Source: JAJCYL01 sp965206015
Lineage (GTDB): Bacteria; Bacteroidota; Bacteroidia; Cytophagales; Cyclobacteriaceae
DNA length: 64,000 nt
NCBI GenBank assembly: GCA_965206015.1
Contig: CBDBIW010000015.1
Span: forward strand, 682,001-746,000
Direction: 5' to 3'
The position numbers and the translations under genes were made by a program. This document shows, in pieces, positions 7,686-17,768 of the stretch. Numbering within the stretch: position 1 is the first letter of the stretch; each line of letters opens with the position of its first letter. The notes beneath the pieces are model-generated. The model had not been told where the DNA came from and searched no databases. It saw only the letters and a program-made list of their open reading frames with translations.

Positions 7686-8834
7686 TTGGCTGGAATTTAT
7701 ATTCATATACCCTACTGTAAGCAAGCTTGTAATTATTGCGATTTTCACTTTTCGACAAATCTGACTGGTAAAGCGCAATTAGTGGATTGCATTAATTTGG
7801 AACTCGTCAGTCAAAAAAACTATCTAGCTGATGAAACATTGAACTCCATATACTTCGGGGGAGGTACTCCTTCACTTCTTTCGCATCAGGAATTAAGTTC
7901 TGTACTTTTAACTATTAACAAACACTTTAAGCTAGCTGAAGATATAGAGGTTACAATAGAAGCCAATCCCGAGAATATAGAAGACAAGCGTTTAGAACTC
8001 TATTTCAAAGAGGGTATCAACAGACTCAGCCTTGGAATCCAGAGTTTTCATGATCCCTGGTTGAAATACTTAAACCGAGTCCACTCATCTGCTCAAGCCA
8101 TTAGAAGCTTAGAATGTGTGAGTAGCAGTAAAATCAAAAATTATAGTATCGATTTGATCTTCGGAATTCAGGAAAATGGCCATAAAATTTGGTCACAGGA
8201 TTTAGATACTGCACTAACATTTAATCCGAGTCACATATCAGCGTATAACTTAACAATTGAGGAGAAAACAGTTTTTGGCAACTGGCTGAGCAAAGGCAAG
8301 ATTCAGTTGGTTTCTGATCAACATAGTGCTGCAGCGTTTGAGTACGCTCATAACATCTTGACCGATGCGGGTTATGATCATTATGAAATTTCCAACTATA
8401 GCCAGGAAGGATGTCATTCCAAACACAATAAGGCATACTGGAAACGTGAGAAATATCTTGGCGTGGGACCAGGTGCCCATTCTTTTAATAGATCAAGCAG
8501 GCAATTCAATGTCAGTAACAATGCAGCATATATTCAGTTAATAGAAACCGGTAGTTTGCCATATACTATCGAGCAACTGACCCAAATAGATATGATCAAT
8601 GAGTATATCATGACAGGTTTGCGTACCAAATGGGGTTGTGATATGGAAGCATTGAAATCTTTGTTTGATTTTGATTTGTATAAGGCGAGGGCTGACACTA
8701 TTCGGAAGTTGTTAACTAATAACCTTGCTGGATTAAAAGGAAATAAACTCACGCTTACATTAAAGGGTCAATTGATCGCTGATTACATCAGTTCAGAGCT
8801 AATGACTGAACCTCTTAAACCCGATGTGGTCTAA
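7686..8834 (+). CDS. hemW: HemW, radical SAM haem chaperone (coproporphyrinogen III oxidase-like)
   Basis: The N-terminal AGIYIHIPYCKQACNYCDFH carries the CxxxCxxC motif that binds the radical-SAM 4Fe-4S cluster. The order GGGTPSLL, EANPE, NRLSLGIQSF, LIFG and YEISNYS follows HemW/HemN proteins. HemW binds haem and delivers it to targets; the family lacks the N-terminal extension of true HemN, and so does this protein, whose length is normal for HemW. I chose the TTG at 7686 because family members begin directly at this strand. The frame extends to another TTG at 7635 inside the opposite pseudogene. It overlaps the next gene by 11 bp. Confidence 0.9.
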   Translation: MAGIYIHIPYCKQACNYCDFHFSTNLTGKAQLVDCINLELVSQKNYLADETLNSIYFGGGTPSLLSHQELSSVLLTINKHFKLAEDIEVTIEANPENIEDKRLELYFKEGINRLSLGIQSFHDPWLKYLNRVHSSAQAIRSLECVSSSKIKNYSIDLIFGIQENGHKIWSQDLDTALTFNPSHISAYNLTIEEKTVFGNWLSKGKIQLVSDQHSAAAFEYAHNILTDAGYDHYEISNYSQEGCHSKHNKAYWKREKYLGVGPGAHSFNRSSRQFNVSNNAAYIQLIETGSLPYTIEQLTQIDMINEYIMTGLRTKWGCDMEALKSLFDFDLYKARADTIRKLLTNNLAGLKGNKLTLTLKGQLIADYISSELMTEPLKPDVV

Positions 8835-9231
8835 AAAGTTAAAATGGGCTAAATTGTTGATTGAAATGAATCCCGAAGAGAAAAAAGCGTTCATATTACT
8901 TAAGACCCTAATCTTTCATCACCATGGACTTGATGAAGATGAGGAGAAAATCCTTAATGAGACCGCTGATGATTTAGACGGTCATAATGAACTAATCTGG
9001 GCAAACGCATTCATTTCACAAGACTACATTTCAGCATTCGAGAGATCTCGAGTGTTTCTCAATAAAGTTATCGGCAGGTTAGAGAAAAAAAAGAGAGTGA
9101 ATCATCTGATTGCCATCTGGGAAGACAACAACAAAAAAGGTTATCTAACCGAAATAGAAGCCACCGCAATGCTAACTTTTGCTCGCGACTGGAGTGTTGA
9201 AAAAGAGCTCTTGAAAAAAGTGAAGACCTGA
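8824..9231 (+). CDS. Unknown 135-residue acidic/helical protein
   Basis: Overlaps the 3' end of hemW by 11 bp, so probably co-transcribed. The product is helical and charged, with HHHGLDEDEEKILNETADDL near residue 35 and a lysine-rich end. There is no signal peptide and no membrane segment. An alternative start at the second ATG (8866, MNPEEKKAFILL) would avoid the overlap. I do not recognise a named family. Confidence 0.65.
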   Translation: MWSKKLKWAKLLIEMNPEEKKAFILLKTLIFHHHGLDEDEEKILNETADDLDGHNELIWANAFISQDYISAFERSRVFLNKVIGRLEKKKRVNHLIAIWEDNNKKGYLTEIEATAMLTFARDWSVEKELLKKVKT

Positions 9232-10030
9232 GTTTACGCCTCATATCTAATAATATAATCGAATGCCCGCTATATCTAATTGAAAATAAGGGCATTCATC
9301 TTGTGATCATTTTTAATGAAGAATCGTCAAACATTTTGTCAAAGAATGGGGATTCTTTCGGTAACATTTCACATGATGTAGTTTTAATTTATTGTATAAC
9401 ATCCGACATGCTTCAAGACCGTTGCAAAAGGTTGCAGAAAGAGCGTAAATTCTGAATTTCACAAGTTCCGGGATCCGGTTTTTGTGTTTACGCCTCCAGA
9501 TGGGTCAAAACGAGCTTATTTCTTGTAATTAACTCTATCCTCTACTTCATCATCACTTAACCCGTACCAGGTCTGAAGCAAGCAAACTTTCAACAGTAAT
9601 AACCCATTACAGGCTGGTTTGCCTGTTGCACTCTTGCCTTTGGTGTCGTATTGGCTAATCACCCATCTATTGTAGCCCCATCCAAAAGGGAATGTATTGG
9701 AGTGAAAAAGGTCTTTTTTAGCTTGCTGCTTTGAAGATCACAGATACTATCGGCCAGTGTAAGGGTAGTTGCGCTTATTCATGACTCCAGGATAAAAAGC
9801 ATCTCTTGAATATCCACCTCGCTGGCAGGCTAAAAAACACTAATACCATACAACGGTATTGTTATGATCATATATACGGGAGACAGGTCATACCCTCTTT
9901 CACAGGTAAGACAATAGTAATTCCTATGACACAGTTGCAACAGGTAAAAGATTACAGTACCCGGTAAAAAAGCGATAGTGAAGTCTTGGAACACACATTT
10001 CGTGATTCGGCGTTTCCGTGTTCATATTCT
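9232..10030. other. Gene-free stretch with IS5-type debris
   Basis: Contains the IS5 remnant listed separately and no intact gene. From about 9690 to 10030 I see nothing coding. A short hairpin (aatacc...ggtatt, about 9840-9860) is the only structure noted. Confidence 0.5.
9415..9690 (-). mobile_element. IS5-family remnant: terminal 16-mer plus transposase N-terminal fragment
   Basis: On the minus strand, about 9690 to 9510 reads FPFGWGYNRWVISQYDTKG, then PACNGLLLLKVCLLQTWYGL and SDDEVEDRVN. This is the N-terminal signature of IS5/IS1031-type transposases. It runs to a stop with no catalytic part. The 16-mer aagaccgttgcaaaag at 9415-9430 recurs exactly at 56055-56070 next to another IS5 fragment and is probably the element's end. 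Confidence 0.6.
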
Positions 10031-12613
10031 TTAGAACTTCAGCTTAAATCTCGGCATCAATTGTGGATAATTTGGAGCGTTACGATTGTCCAGATAGCTT
10101 ATTCGTTTTACGATATCAAGCCGCAAAATCTTGAAAATATTCTCTATGCCAAAGTTTAGTTCGAAATACGGTTCATCGGTTAAAGTAAAAGTGGCTGCCG
10201 ACCCATTGGTATTGACTGGCAAAGCTGGCAGGTCGTTAGGATGAAGTGACGGGTTATTTTCGTCCGTCAATCGCCCCAATAGCCCTTTAATGCCCACTAC
10301 TGCTCTAAGTTTTGCTTTCTTCATGAAAGGGATTTTTCCCAACAAGTACCCATTGAAATTGTGCTGGAAGCCAACTTCTAATGTCTCATCCCCTACAAAT
10401 TCAAGAAAGTTCATTTGGTTGAAAGAATACGGTTGGTAAAATAAAGTCTGGTTTGCTCTTGGTAAATTCAAGAGTGGATAAGGGACCTGCCCCCATAACT
10501 TGACACCTCTAACTTCCACATCAAAATAGCCAAACGGAGCAGTATAAGTGCGCTTAAATACCTCAATATCGAAGCGATCATAGTCAAAATCTGAGCTCCA
10601 TATACCTTTAACTCCTTTGGTGTATCGTATCTTAAATATGGGAGATTTGTTGATAATCGGTATCCTAAATTGTTTGCCCTGATAGTATTGCTCATTAGGT
10701 GCTATGCGAAACTCACTAAAAAACTCACTGCTTCCAATCTCATTTTTGAAGGTCGTATCTCCTGCTCTGCCAGGAGGTCTAAAAGTCAAAATGCCAGCCG
10801 GAGTGAGGTTATTTCTGAAATACCCAGTCTTAAAAGAAAAACCATTAAACTCCCGGAAGTAAACGGCCAGGTACTTATCGTTATAGAGTTTCTTGTCATT
10901 AACACTTCGTTTAAATGAAAGGAACACATTGTCTTCCATAACGAAATCTACCCGCTCACCCGGGTTATTAATCTCAACTTGTCTGGTTAGCTCAATGCCG
11001 TGACTTGGCGTTTTACTGAAAAAGTAAGTACTTACCACCGCATACTTCCACTTCTCATCCTTGAAGCCGTAGGCACCATAAGCCTCAACCTGCCATTTTT
11101 TACTAAAGTCCTCGTTGGTCTTAAATCCTAACCTGGTACGGAAGCCTTGAATATCCCCGAAGCTGTAGAAAGTACTCACCGGTCCCAGATCAATAGGGCC
11201 GATTTTGCGGTAACCGAATAGCACCAAGTTGGCAACATTCATGAATTTTTTGAAAGTCGGCAAGTCCTTAACTTCTTCCACCATTTCATAAATACTGGCT
11301 TCCTTGTCTGTCAATTTCATGTGACGAGCCTGGTTCCAATAATCTGCTGGTCTTTCCTGAGCATCTTCATTTAACACCACCTTTTCAATGCCTCTATAAA
11401 ATTTCTTTTCCTTCTCCTTATTGAATAAATAGTTTTTATAGGAAACCGTACGCTTTCCGTAAAGTCCGTTATCATTATTCGTTCCAAATAATTTGAACTT
11501 AAAATCAATGGTAATTTTGTCCTGGGAAAGCATCCAGGCTGCATCATAATAATCGAACTCTTGCTCTATCTCCAGCCCATTGACAAAATTTATATTGGTT
11601 GCGGAAGTAATTTGCATTCGAACCTTCTTCACCGCATAACTGGAGTCTGCAGCAACGTATAATTCTCCATTAAAGGCTAATGCGGTCGGATTTCTTGGTT
11701 GAAATGCCAATTTAAAAACTGGTGTTTCATTCACCATTGTTGTATCAACTACATAATACTTATAGGTAGATGTGGCTAACAGTGAAATAGGGCTGACAAA
11801 CTTTTGGGTCAGCATATCGATATTGTTATCGTAAATGTCCACAGACTGAAACATCTTGTCAATCAAAGCGGACAATCCCTGTTCATCCATGTATTGGTCA
11901 AATCCTACCTTTTGCACTCCGTTACGATATTCCTTTTCTGTTTTCGGATTCCTGCGATAGTAGACTGTCGAATTAATTTCCCTTAAGTAGAGTGGTAAAT
12001 AGGACTTACCTGTTAAAGCAAGTGTGTCAATATAGTTAATGATGGCCGGATACTTCCTGGAATTTTTCCTGACGAACTTTTCTGAAAGATTATTGAGGTC
12101 TAATTCAATTTTTTCATACTTATTGTATTCATAGAAATCCAGACTTTCTTTACGATTCTTCCCCTTATTATCGATCACTTTCCGAATAATTGTGACCGCA
12201 GGGTTTCCTTTGTTCTTATATTTCAATCGCTTTTCCTGAATAACAACCTCTTGCAATTCAATCTGGGTAGGTGGCAGCTTAAAGTTTATTCTCTGAATTT
12301 TGCCAATACTTACTGGTTTTAATTGGTCCTGATAACCAACATAGGAGGCCTTCAATTCAATTGTAGCCTGATCTGTTCCAATGGTAAAGTTTCCTTCAAT
12401 GTCGGTGGTTGTACCAATAGTTGTGCCAACGAAGGTTACGTTAACAAAAGGAAGGGGTTCATTTGACTCTCCATCTACAACACTGCCCCTGATACGGGTA
12501 ATGCTTTGGGCAATTGAACTAGAGGCAACCGAAAAGGCAAATAAAACTAATAATACTGCTCTCATTGAAGCTTTGTGGTGGTTGTTTTGGGGTTTCCTTT
12601 TGTCAAATACCAT
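10031..12613 (-). CDS. DUF5686 outer-membrane protein with carboxypeptidase-regulatory-like N domain
   Basis: 860 residues, envelope-located. The signal peptide begins at residue 17 (MRAVLLVLFAFSVASSSIAQ), so the ATG at 12565 is a good alternative start. Residues ~38-110 form a CarboxypepD_reg-like beta domain (IRGSVVDGESNEPLPFVNV, TDIEGNFTI). The rest is the DUF5686 region, rich in beta strands and ending in a C-terminal Phe, as expected for an outer-membrane barrel. These proteins resemble TonB-receptor relatives without a plug; the ligand is unknown. A long 5' gap separates it from the flippase-fold gene upstream on the same strand. Confidence 0.85.
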   Translation of the reverse strand: MVFDKRKPQNNHHKASMRAVLLVLFAFSVASSSIAQSITRIRGSVVDGESNEPLPFVNVTFVGTTIGTTTDIEGNFTIGTDQATIELKASYVGYQDQLKPVSIGKIQRINFKLPPTQIELQEVVIQEKRLKYKNKGNPAVTIIRKVIDNKGKNRKESLDFYEYNKYEKIELDLNNLSEKFVRKNSRKYPAIINYIDTLALTGKSYLPLYLREINSTVYYRRNPKTEKEYRNGVQKVGFDQYMDEQGLSALIDKMFQSVDIYDNNIDMLTQKFVSPISLLATSTYKYYVVDTTMVNETPVFKLAFQPRNPTALAFNGELYVAADSSYAVKKVRMQITSATNINFVNGLEIEQEFDYYDAAWMLSQDKITIDFKFKLFGTNNDNGLYGKRTVSYKNYLFNKEKEKKFYRGIEKVVLNEDAQERPADYWNQARHMKLTDKEASIYEMVEEVKDLPTFKKFMNVANLVLFGYRKIGPIDLGPVSTFYSFGDIQGFRTRLGFKTNEDFSKKWQVEAYGAYGFKDEKWKYAVVSTYFFSKTPSHGIELTRQVEINNPGERVDFVMEDNVFLSFKRSVNDKKLYNDKYLAVYFREFNGFSFKTGYFRNNLTPAGILTFRPPGRAGDTTFKNEIGSSEFFSEFRIAPNEQYYQGKQFRIPIINKSPIFKIRYTKGVKGIWSSDFDYDRFDIEVFKRTYTAPFGYFDVEVRGVKLWGQVPYPLLNLPRANQTLFYQPYSFNQMNFLEFVGDETLEVGFQHNFNGYLLGKIPFMKKAKLRAVVGIKGLLGRLTDENNPSLHPNDLPALPVNTNGSAATFTLTDEPYFELNFGIENIFKILRLDIVKRISYLDNRNAPNYPQLMPRFKLKF

Positions 12614-12762
12614 ACCAAAAAACTTTTTGGTGAAATAACTGCTCCTTATAAGGCTAAATATGAGGCGAACTCCCCTAAAAAAAGATTCATATTTTCAAAG
12701 ACGTAAAAATAACCCAGGGGATTCCAAAAAAAGACCCCACAATAAAATCTCAACATAAGTCC

Positions 12763-13719
12763 CTAGAGCCTTTTACGAACTATACTTGGACGGGGAATTT
12801 TATTGACAAGCATTGAACCCAAATGAAGCGTAACACCCAACAAAGCCCAGAAAATAATCCTTGCCCTTCTCAGCAGTCCGCCACTTAAACCCAGGGCAGC
12901 ATCTAAACCTATGAGCACAAAACCATAGCTCATGCTGTATTCATTTACTCCCATACCTTGTGGAACAAAAAATCCAAGGCTGACACTCATGAACAAAGCA
13001 CCAGAAACAGTGAGTACCTCGATGAAAGTCGGCTCCATGCCAAATACTTTAAAGATTACATATATCTCCATCATACTCAAAAACCTAGAGGTCATTTTGA
13101 AACCGAAGCTCACTAAAAATCGCCTCTTAGACAGTCTCTCATGCCTGTATTGGTCAAGGAACTTAAGTTTTTTAAGTATGAACACCGAAAACTTGGTTGG
13201 TGCACTCGAAAGGGTCACCCACATTGCCAAAAATGAATAGAGCAGAAATACGATAGCTGTGACCAAAACAATGCCATAGGTTTCAGGTTTGAGAGGTGTT
13301 ATAAATAATAATGCAAATGCTGTTATTGAGGTGTACATAGTACCCGAGAGCATGTGAAGTAAACGATCCTGGATGATTGCCCTTGTAGCAAAGTCTAACT
13401 CCAGCCACCTTGTAAAGTGCTGAACTTTGTAAGGCTCTCCACCTAAGCCGGCAAGCGGTATAATCGCATTATAACCATTGCCGGAAAGTTGATTAAAGAG
13501 CGTATGAAAGAATGGGACTTTGAAATGAGTGAGATTATAAATACTCATGGTATCCATAAAAATCCAGGGAATGGCTGCCAGAAAAACGAAAACTATATTC
13601 CTACCGGCAGAGGACAATGCCTCTCCGATAGTATTAACATCCATCCGGTAGATGAGGCAGGCCAGGATCCCAAGACCCAGGATATAAAAAAGTAAGGCTC
13701 GATACTTAAATTTTTTCAC
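12763..13719 (-). CDS. YbhN/LPG-synthase-TM family membrane protein
   Basis: 318 residues with about eight membrane segments, beginning ALLFYILGLGILACLIY. The segment PLAGLGGEPYKVQHF matches the GGE motif of the lysylphosphatidylglycerol synthase transmembrane family (UPF0104), and FFVPQGMGVNEYSM fits the later conserved P.G.G..E element. Family members are flippase-fold proteins, often near lipid or glycan synthesis genes; the catalytic LPG-synthase domain is absent. Substrate unknown. It stands alone, 150 bp upstream of the DUF5686 gene on the same strand. Confidence 0.82.
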   Translation of the reverse strand: MKKFKYRALLFYILGLGILACLIYRMDVNTIGEALSSAGRNIVFVFLAAIPWIFMDTMSIYNLTHFKVPFFHTLFNQLSGNGYNAIIPLAGLGGEPYKVQHFTRWLELDFATRAIIQDRLLHMLSGTMYTSITAFALLFITPLKPETYGIVLVTAIVFLLYSFLAMWVTLSSAPTKFSVFILKKLKFLDQYRHERLSKRRFLVSFGFKMTSRFLSMMEIYVIFKVFGMEPTFIEVLTVSGALFMSVSLGFFVPQGMGVNEYSMSYGFVLIGLDAALGLSGGLLRRARIIFWALLGVTLHLGSMLVNKIPRPSIVRKRL

Positions 13720-13783
13720 TTTGCACCCTCAACCTCATTCCACGGCTTGGCCGGGGCATCTCCCCGATTATTTAGCCGCCCTT

Positions 13784-13810
13784 CGAGATTCCCTGCTGCG
13801 CAGGAATGAC
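13784..13810. repeat. Dispersed repeat copy (cgagattccctgctgcgcag...)
   Basis: Contains a cctgc/gcagg inner palindrome and reads, in reverse complement, gtcattcctgcgcag followed by cagggaatctcg. This is the style of short genomic repeat found scattered in many Bacteroidota. Related text occurs at 44584-44661 and 45354-45371. Confidence 0.5.
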
Positions 13811-13840
13811 AATTTATTTTCCAGAAATTGATTTTTTCCA

Positions 13841-13883
13841 TTTTCTCAAAAAGACAAAACTCTTTTTTGTCTTTTTGAGAAAA
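13841..13883. repeat. 19-bp perfect inverted repeat, 5-nt loop
   Basis: Arms 13841-13859 and 13865-13883 are exact reverse complements (ttttctcaaaaagacaaaa / its complement), with loop ctctt. The flanking T and A runs would allow a bidirectional transcript end, but the stem is AT-rich. Confidence 0.85.
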
Positions 13884-14431
13884 ATTACTTTCCAAAGAAA
13901 GTAAAAACTTGTTGTGGTTTTACTGAAAAGTATTGAAGTTTTATCCAGCTGTTTATCAGTAGATTATTTTTAGTCTTTTAATTTGTTCATACCTGAATAA
14001 GTTGCAAGTTAGGTTGATTAATCCTATTATTCCAGTGGCTCTCACCATACGTGAACTGATGCGTCTGTCAGGCTACAGGTGTTAATGAAATTAAAAATGC
14101 CGATGAGGGAAAATCAAAACAACTCTCCAAAACAACCCTGTAACCAGAAAAAGAATAGCACCTCGTTTCTCTCAACTCTGTGGTCAATTGGTGGTGCGCA
14201 GGAATTGTGCGAAAACTTCTCAGGGGTTTAACACTGGAATCCTGTCAAAAATAACTGCACTAACAGTTATTCAATATAGCAATAAAGCATAATCAATTAA
14301 TGATCAATAAGTTGATTTTCAGAAGTCCCCCTTAACTATAAGTTAGTTAGCGGTAAACCCCAAGTAGAGACAGTATTACCCAAACAAGTCACAACTTATC
14401 AAATTAGGATTTTCATCCCGGATCAAAAGCA

Positions 14432-16879
14432 TTAGCTCATCCGAAATACACGCTTTACCCGAGCACCAACATTGGTTAAAATTTCATAGGGGATTGTATG
14501 AATCAAATTTGCCAAGTCATTTACTGGGAGTTTGGGGCCGAAAACAATTGCATCTTCTCCCACCGTTGCATTAATACTGGTCACATCTACCATCACCATA
14601 TCCATACACACATTCCCGACTACTGGTGCTTTTTTGCCATTGATTATCACAGAACCAATCCCATTACCGAACCTTCGGTCATAACCGTCAGCATAGCCTA
14701 TAGCCAGAACGGCTATAGTGGTCGGCTTATCTGCAACAAAAGCTCTCCCATAACCAACAGATTCACCCGCCTTGAGAATTTTAATTTGCGAAATAGAAGT
14801 CTTGAGTGTACTGACGGGCTGCAAATACTCCTGAATTGATGGATCAGAATCGATGCCGTGAAGTCCAATTCCCAGGCGCACCATGTCCATATGGTGATTT
14901 GGGAAACGCGTTATACCGGAAGAATTCAAAGCATGCCTTAATGGATGTTTATCAGCTATGGATGTAATCCTGTCATATATTGATGAATACAAGTCAAGCT
15001 GAAGAAGTGTGAAATCATCCATATTTTGGTCCTCTGAAGCCGATAAATGAGTGAATATACTTGCTACTTCCAAATCAGACACCTCTCTTAGCAGGTCAAT
15101 TAAATCATCGATATTTTCTTCTAAAAAGCCAAGTCGATGCATCCCGGTATCAATTTTCAAATGAATTTCAGGGAGTTTACCCCCGTTTGAAAATTGTATC
15201 AAATCGTTTAATTGTTTGACCGAATAGATCTCCGGCTCTAATTTGTAATCACTCAAATGAATAAAGGATTCATTGGATACATTCATCACCATAATAGGCA
15301 TTGTAATACCCTTTTTTCGGAGCGAGATGCCCTCGTCAACATAGGCAACCGCCAGATAATCGACATGGTGATATTGCAAAACATTAGCAATTTCATAACT
15401 ACCACCTCCGTAGGCCAATGCTTTCACCATTACCATTAACCGAGTTTTTGGTTTGAGAATACTGCGGTAATAATTGAGATTTTCAGTCAGCGCATCGAGG
15501 TTGATTTCGAGACGTGTGCCATGAATTTTCTCTTGCAAATGATTTAGAATAACTTCTAAGGAGAATTGTCTTGCCCCTTTGACAAGAATAATTTCATCGT
15601 TAAATTGATGCGCATTAAGCGAATCAACGAGGCACTCAGTCTTTGTATAAAAAGTGTTCTCTAATTCGAAAAATCTCTTATTATTTCCTATTTCATTTCC
15701 AATTCCAATAAGTCGATTTACGCCTTTGTCCAGTAATAATTTGTTAACTGATTTATATAACTCCTCAGGGCTCTTGTTGCTTTGAAGAATATCCGAGAGG
15801 ATCAAAGTTCTTTTCCGGGAACCGCCATGTAGCAACATAAAATCTAATGCAATTTCTAATCCAGTAAAATCATTGTTATATGAATCGTCAATGAGATAGC
15901 ATCCATTAATACCACTCTTCAACTCCAGCCGCATATTCACTGGTTCGAGTAATGAGGCATTTTGCTGGATTAATTCCGCAGACATTCCCATCTCAAGACA
16001 ACAGGTTATGCAATGCGCAATATTTTCAACAGATGTCCGGTCTGAATATTTCAGCTCACATACAAATTGCCCCAACAGAATAGAACTGTTTTCATTCGAA
16101 TAATTGTACCTCTTACTTTTTCCAGTAAGTGACCAGGAAATACATTCAACCTCTGGGTTACTTAATTTAAATCTTTCAATCGCTGTTACGACATTTTCGT
16201 GATCAGCACAATAAATTAATTTATTACAATTTGAAAACAATATTAATTTCTCATCTGCTTTGATATTCCTTGACTCAAAACCAACATCGTGAGCTGGTCC
16301 CAGATTGGTGAAAATGCCGATTGTAGGCCGAATGATTTTTTGCAAATTTATCATTTCACCAGTTTTGGATATACCAGCCTCAAAGATTCCTACCTGATGC
16401 TTATTGGTCATTTGCCAGACCGATAAAGGCACACCTACTTGCGAATTATAGCTTTTTGGACTCTTGATAACCCTGTTATTTGCGGTCAATAGAGTGTTCA
16501 ACCATTCCTTGACTATAGTCTTGCCATTGCTACCAGTTACTCCAATTACTGGAATATCATAGCACTGTCTATGGTTACTTACAACAACCTGAAGTGCCTC
16601 AACAACATTTGTAACCAATAGTACATTACTCTCTGCTTTTATTTCCTCTGCAAGGGTCTCTGATTTTGAAATGACGAATTGTCTTATACCTCTTTTGAAA
16701 GCAGCATTCAAAAATTTGTGGCCATCATGATGAACGCCCTCTATTGCAAAAAATATAGAGCCGTGACTATTCACAATTTTCCGAGAATCTATGAGTAAAT
16801 GAATTATTTCCTGCTCCCCGTCAATATGAAGTATTCTGCCCGAACAAATCCCTTCAAGATCTCTGAATCGAATACTCAT
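14432..16879 (-). CDS. murF-alr: Bifunctional MurF-alanine racemase
   Basis: 815 residues in two enzymes. The first ~450 are MurF, which adds D-Ala-D-Ala to UDP-MurNAc-tripeptide: the ATP loop GVTGSNGKT is at residues 113-121, with YNSQVGVPLSVW and DDSYNND following. The last ~360 are a PLP alanine racemase supplying the D-Ala: the lysine lies in VMVKALAYGGG, and IGYADGYDRRFGNG carries the later active-site region. The lysine motif has KALAYGGG where the usual text is KADAYGHG. The fusion is characteristic of Bacteroidota. It starts 1 bp after the GNAT gene and is clearly in operon with it. Confidence 0.93.
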   Translation of the reverse strand: MSIRFRDLEGICSGRILHIDGEQEIIHLLIDSRKIVNSHGSIFFAIEGVHHDGHKFLNAAFKRGIRQFVISKSETLAEEIKAESNVLLVTNVVEALQVVVSNHRQCYDIPVIGVTGSNGKTIVKEWLNTLLTANNRVIKSPKSYNSQVGVPLSVWQMTNKHQVGIFEAGISKTGEMINLQKIIRPTIGIFTNLGPAHDVGFESRNIKADEKLILFSNCNKLIYCADHENVVTAIERFKLSNPEVECISWSLTGKSKRYNYSNENSSILLGQFVCELKYSDRTSVENIAHCITCCLEMGMSAELIQQNASLLEPVNMRLELKSGINGCYLIDDSYNNDFTGLEIALDFMLLHGGSRKRTLILSDILQSNKSPEELYKSVNKLLLDKGVNRLIGIGNEIGNNKRFFELENTFYTKTECLVDSLNAHQFNDEIILVKGARQFSLEVILNHLQEKIHGTRLEINLDALTENLNYYRSILKPKTRLMVMVKALAYGGGSYEIANVLQYHHVDYLAVAYVDEGISLRKKGITMPIMVMNVSNESFIHLSDYKLEPEIYSVKQLNDLIQFSNGGKLPEIHLKIDTGMHRLGFLEENIDDLIDLLREVSDLEVASIFTHLSASEDQNMDDFTLLQLDLYSSIYDRITSIADKHPLRHALNSSGITRFPNHHMDMVRLGIGLHGIDSDPSIQEYLQPVSTLKTSISQIKILKAGESVGYGRAFVADKPTTIAVLAIGYADGYDRRFGNGIGSVIINGKKAPVVGNVCMDMVMVDVTSINATVGEDAIVFGPKLPVNDLANLIHTIPYEILTNVGARVKRVFRMS

Positions 16880-16880
16880 T

Positions 16881-17768
16881 CTAACCTATTTGCAATTGCA
16901 TTTCCAACTGATCTAAAGTATTTTGAAAACTCATTGATTCAAGAAATGCAAATAACTCCGCATACTCTCGATTGATATTGATAACGGTTAAAGGTTTTGG
17001 CGATAAGTTTTGAGCTTGTGCGAATAAAGCACCTCCAATTCCTGAACGTCTGAATCTTTCTTTAACCCCGAATTGTGTAATCCTTCCGAGTCTTGATTGG
17101 AATATTAGATAGCCCACCAATTCTTCGCTAATAGTAGCTTCAAGGGTGATTTCATTTTGAAGATTGTATTTCAATTGATCATTAGTGTCTCCAAAAGAAA
17201 CTTGGCGATTTCCAATGCCAATGTAGCTATTAAGGTTACCCTTCACTGATGCTATCCGACAATTATGTGACTTGATATTAATGGGTTTGTTTAATTTAAA
17301 ACAGCAAAATTCTTTAGTTTTCTCAAATCCATTCTCCTTGTAGATGTGTATAGCTCGTTTATTAGTTTCCAACACTTCTAGTACACACCGATTAATGCCG
17401 TCATTTGATAGTGTCGGCAAAATCTGCTCATAAAGAGAGGTCGGTAAACGATTCCCACGATGCCCTGGAACCACGCCAGTACCAGCATTATAAGCCATGA
17501 GTGACCCTTCATATTGATTTATTGAATGAAAAATAAATGCTACCAGTTTTTGATTAGAAAATACTCCATATGAATGATCCAAACTAATGTGAACTTTATG
17601 CCTCATCTTACTTATAAATTCATCTTTGGTAAGGTTATAAGGGAGTGCATAGTCCGCAAAAGATTCTCTGAATGTTCGGTGCATTTGTATGAAATCTTTA
17701 CCAGTCAATGGTCGGAAAAAATAATTGTGATCCACACCCGTACTGCAAATTGATTCGATTACTTTCAT
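16881..17768 (-). CDS. GNAT-family N-acetyltransferase, two GNAT domains
   Basis: 295 residues. The first GNAT domain (to ~residue 150) has the acetyl-CoA loop VVPGHRGNRLPTSLYEQIL. The second has FGVKERFRRSGIGGALFAQA. A repeated domain of this kind is known in several GNAT enzymes. Acetyl acceptor unknown. It lies 1 bp upstream of murF-alr, so the two are transcribed together; this is a link of position only. Confidence 0.8.
   Translation of the reverse strand: MKVIESICSTGVDHNYFFRPLTGKDFIQMHRTFRESFADYALPYNLTKDEFISKMRHKVHISLDHSYGVFSNQKLVAFIFHSINQYEGSLMAYNAGTGVVPGHRGNRLPTSLYEQILPTLSNDGINRCVLEVLETNKRAIHIYKENGFEKTKEFCCFKLNKPINIKSHNCRIASVKGNLNSYIGIGNRQVSFGDTNDQLKYNLQNEITLEATISEELVGYLIFQSRLGRITQFGVKERFRRSGIGGALFAQAQNLSPKPLTVININREYAELFAFLESMSFQNTLDQLEMQLQIG

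Larger units (their letters stand above)
13720..14431. other. Gene-free stretch of 0.7 kb with small repeats
   Basis: Holds a dispersed-repeat copy (13784-13810) and a 19-bp inverted repeat (13841-13883), listed separately. From 13900 to 14430 I see no open gene; the sequence looks like worn remnants without a recognisable family. Confidence 0.5.

Noticed and set aside
8221..8480. Minus-strand frames within hemW
   Set aside because: Opposite to conserved hemW text; no start site or family.
14030..14110. Possible group II intron trace (gttcacgtatggtgagagcc in reverse complement)
   Set aside because: One short hairpin-like piece only, no domain V or reverse transcriptase text near it.
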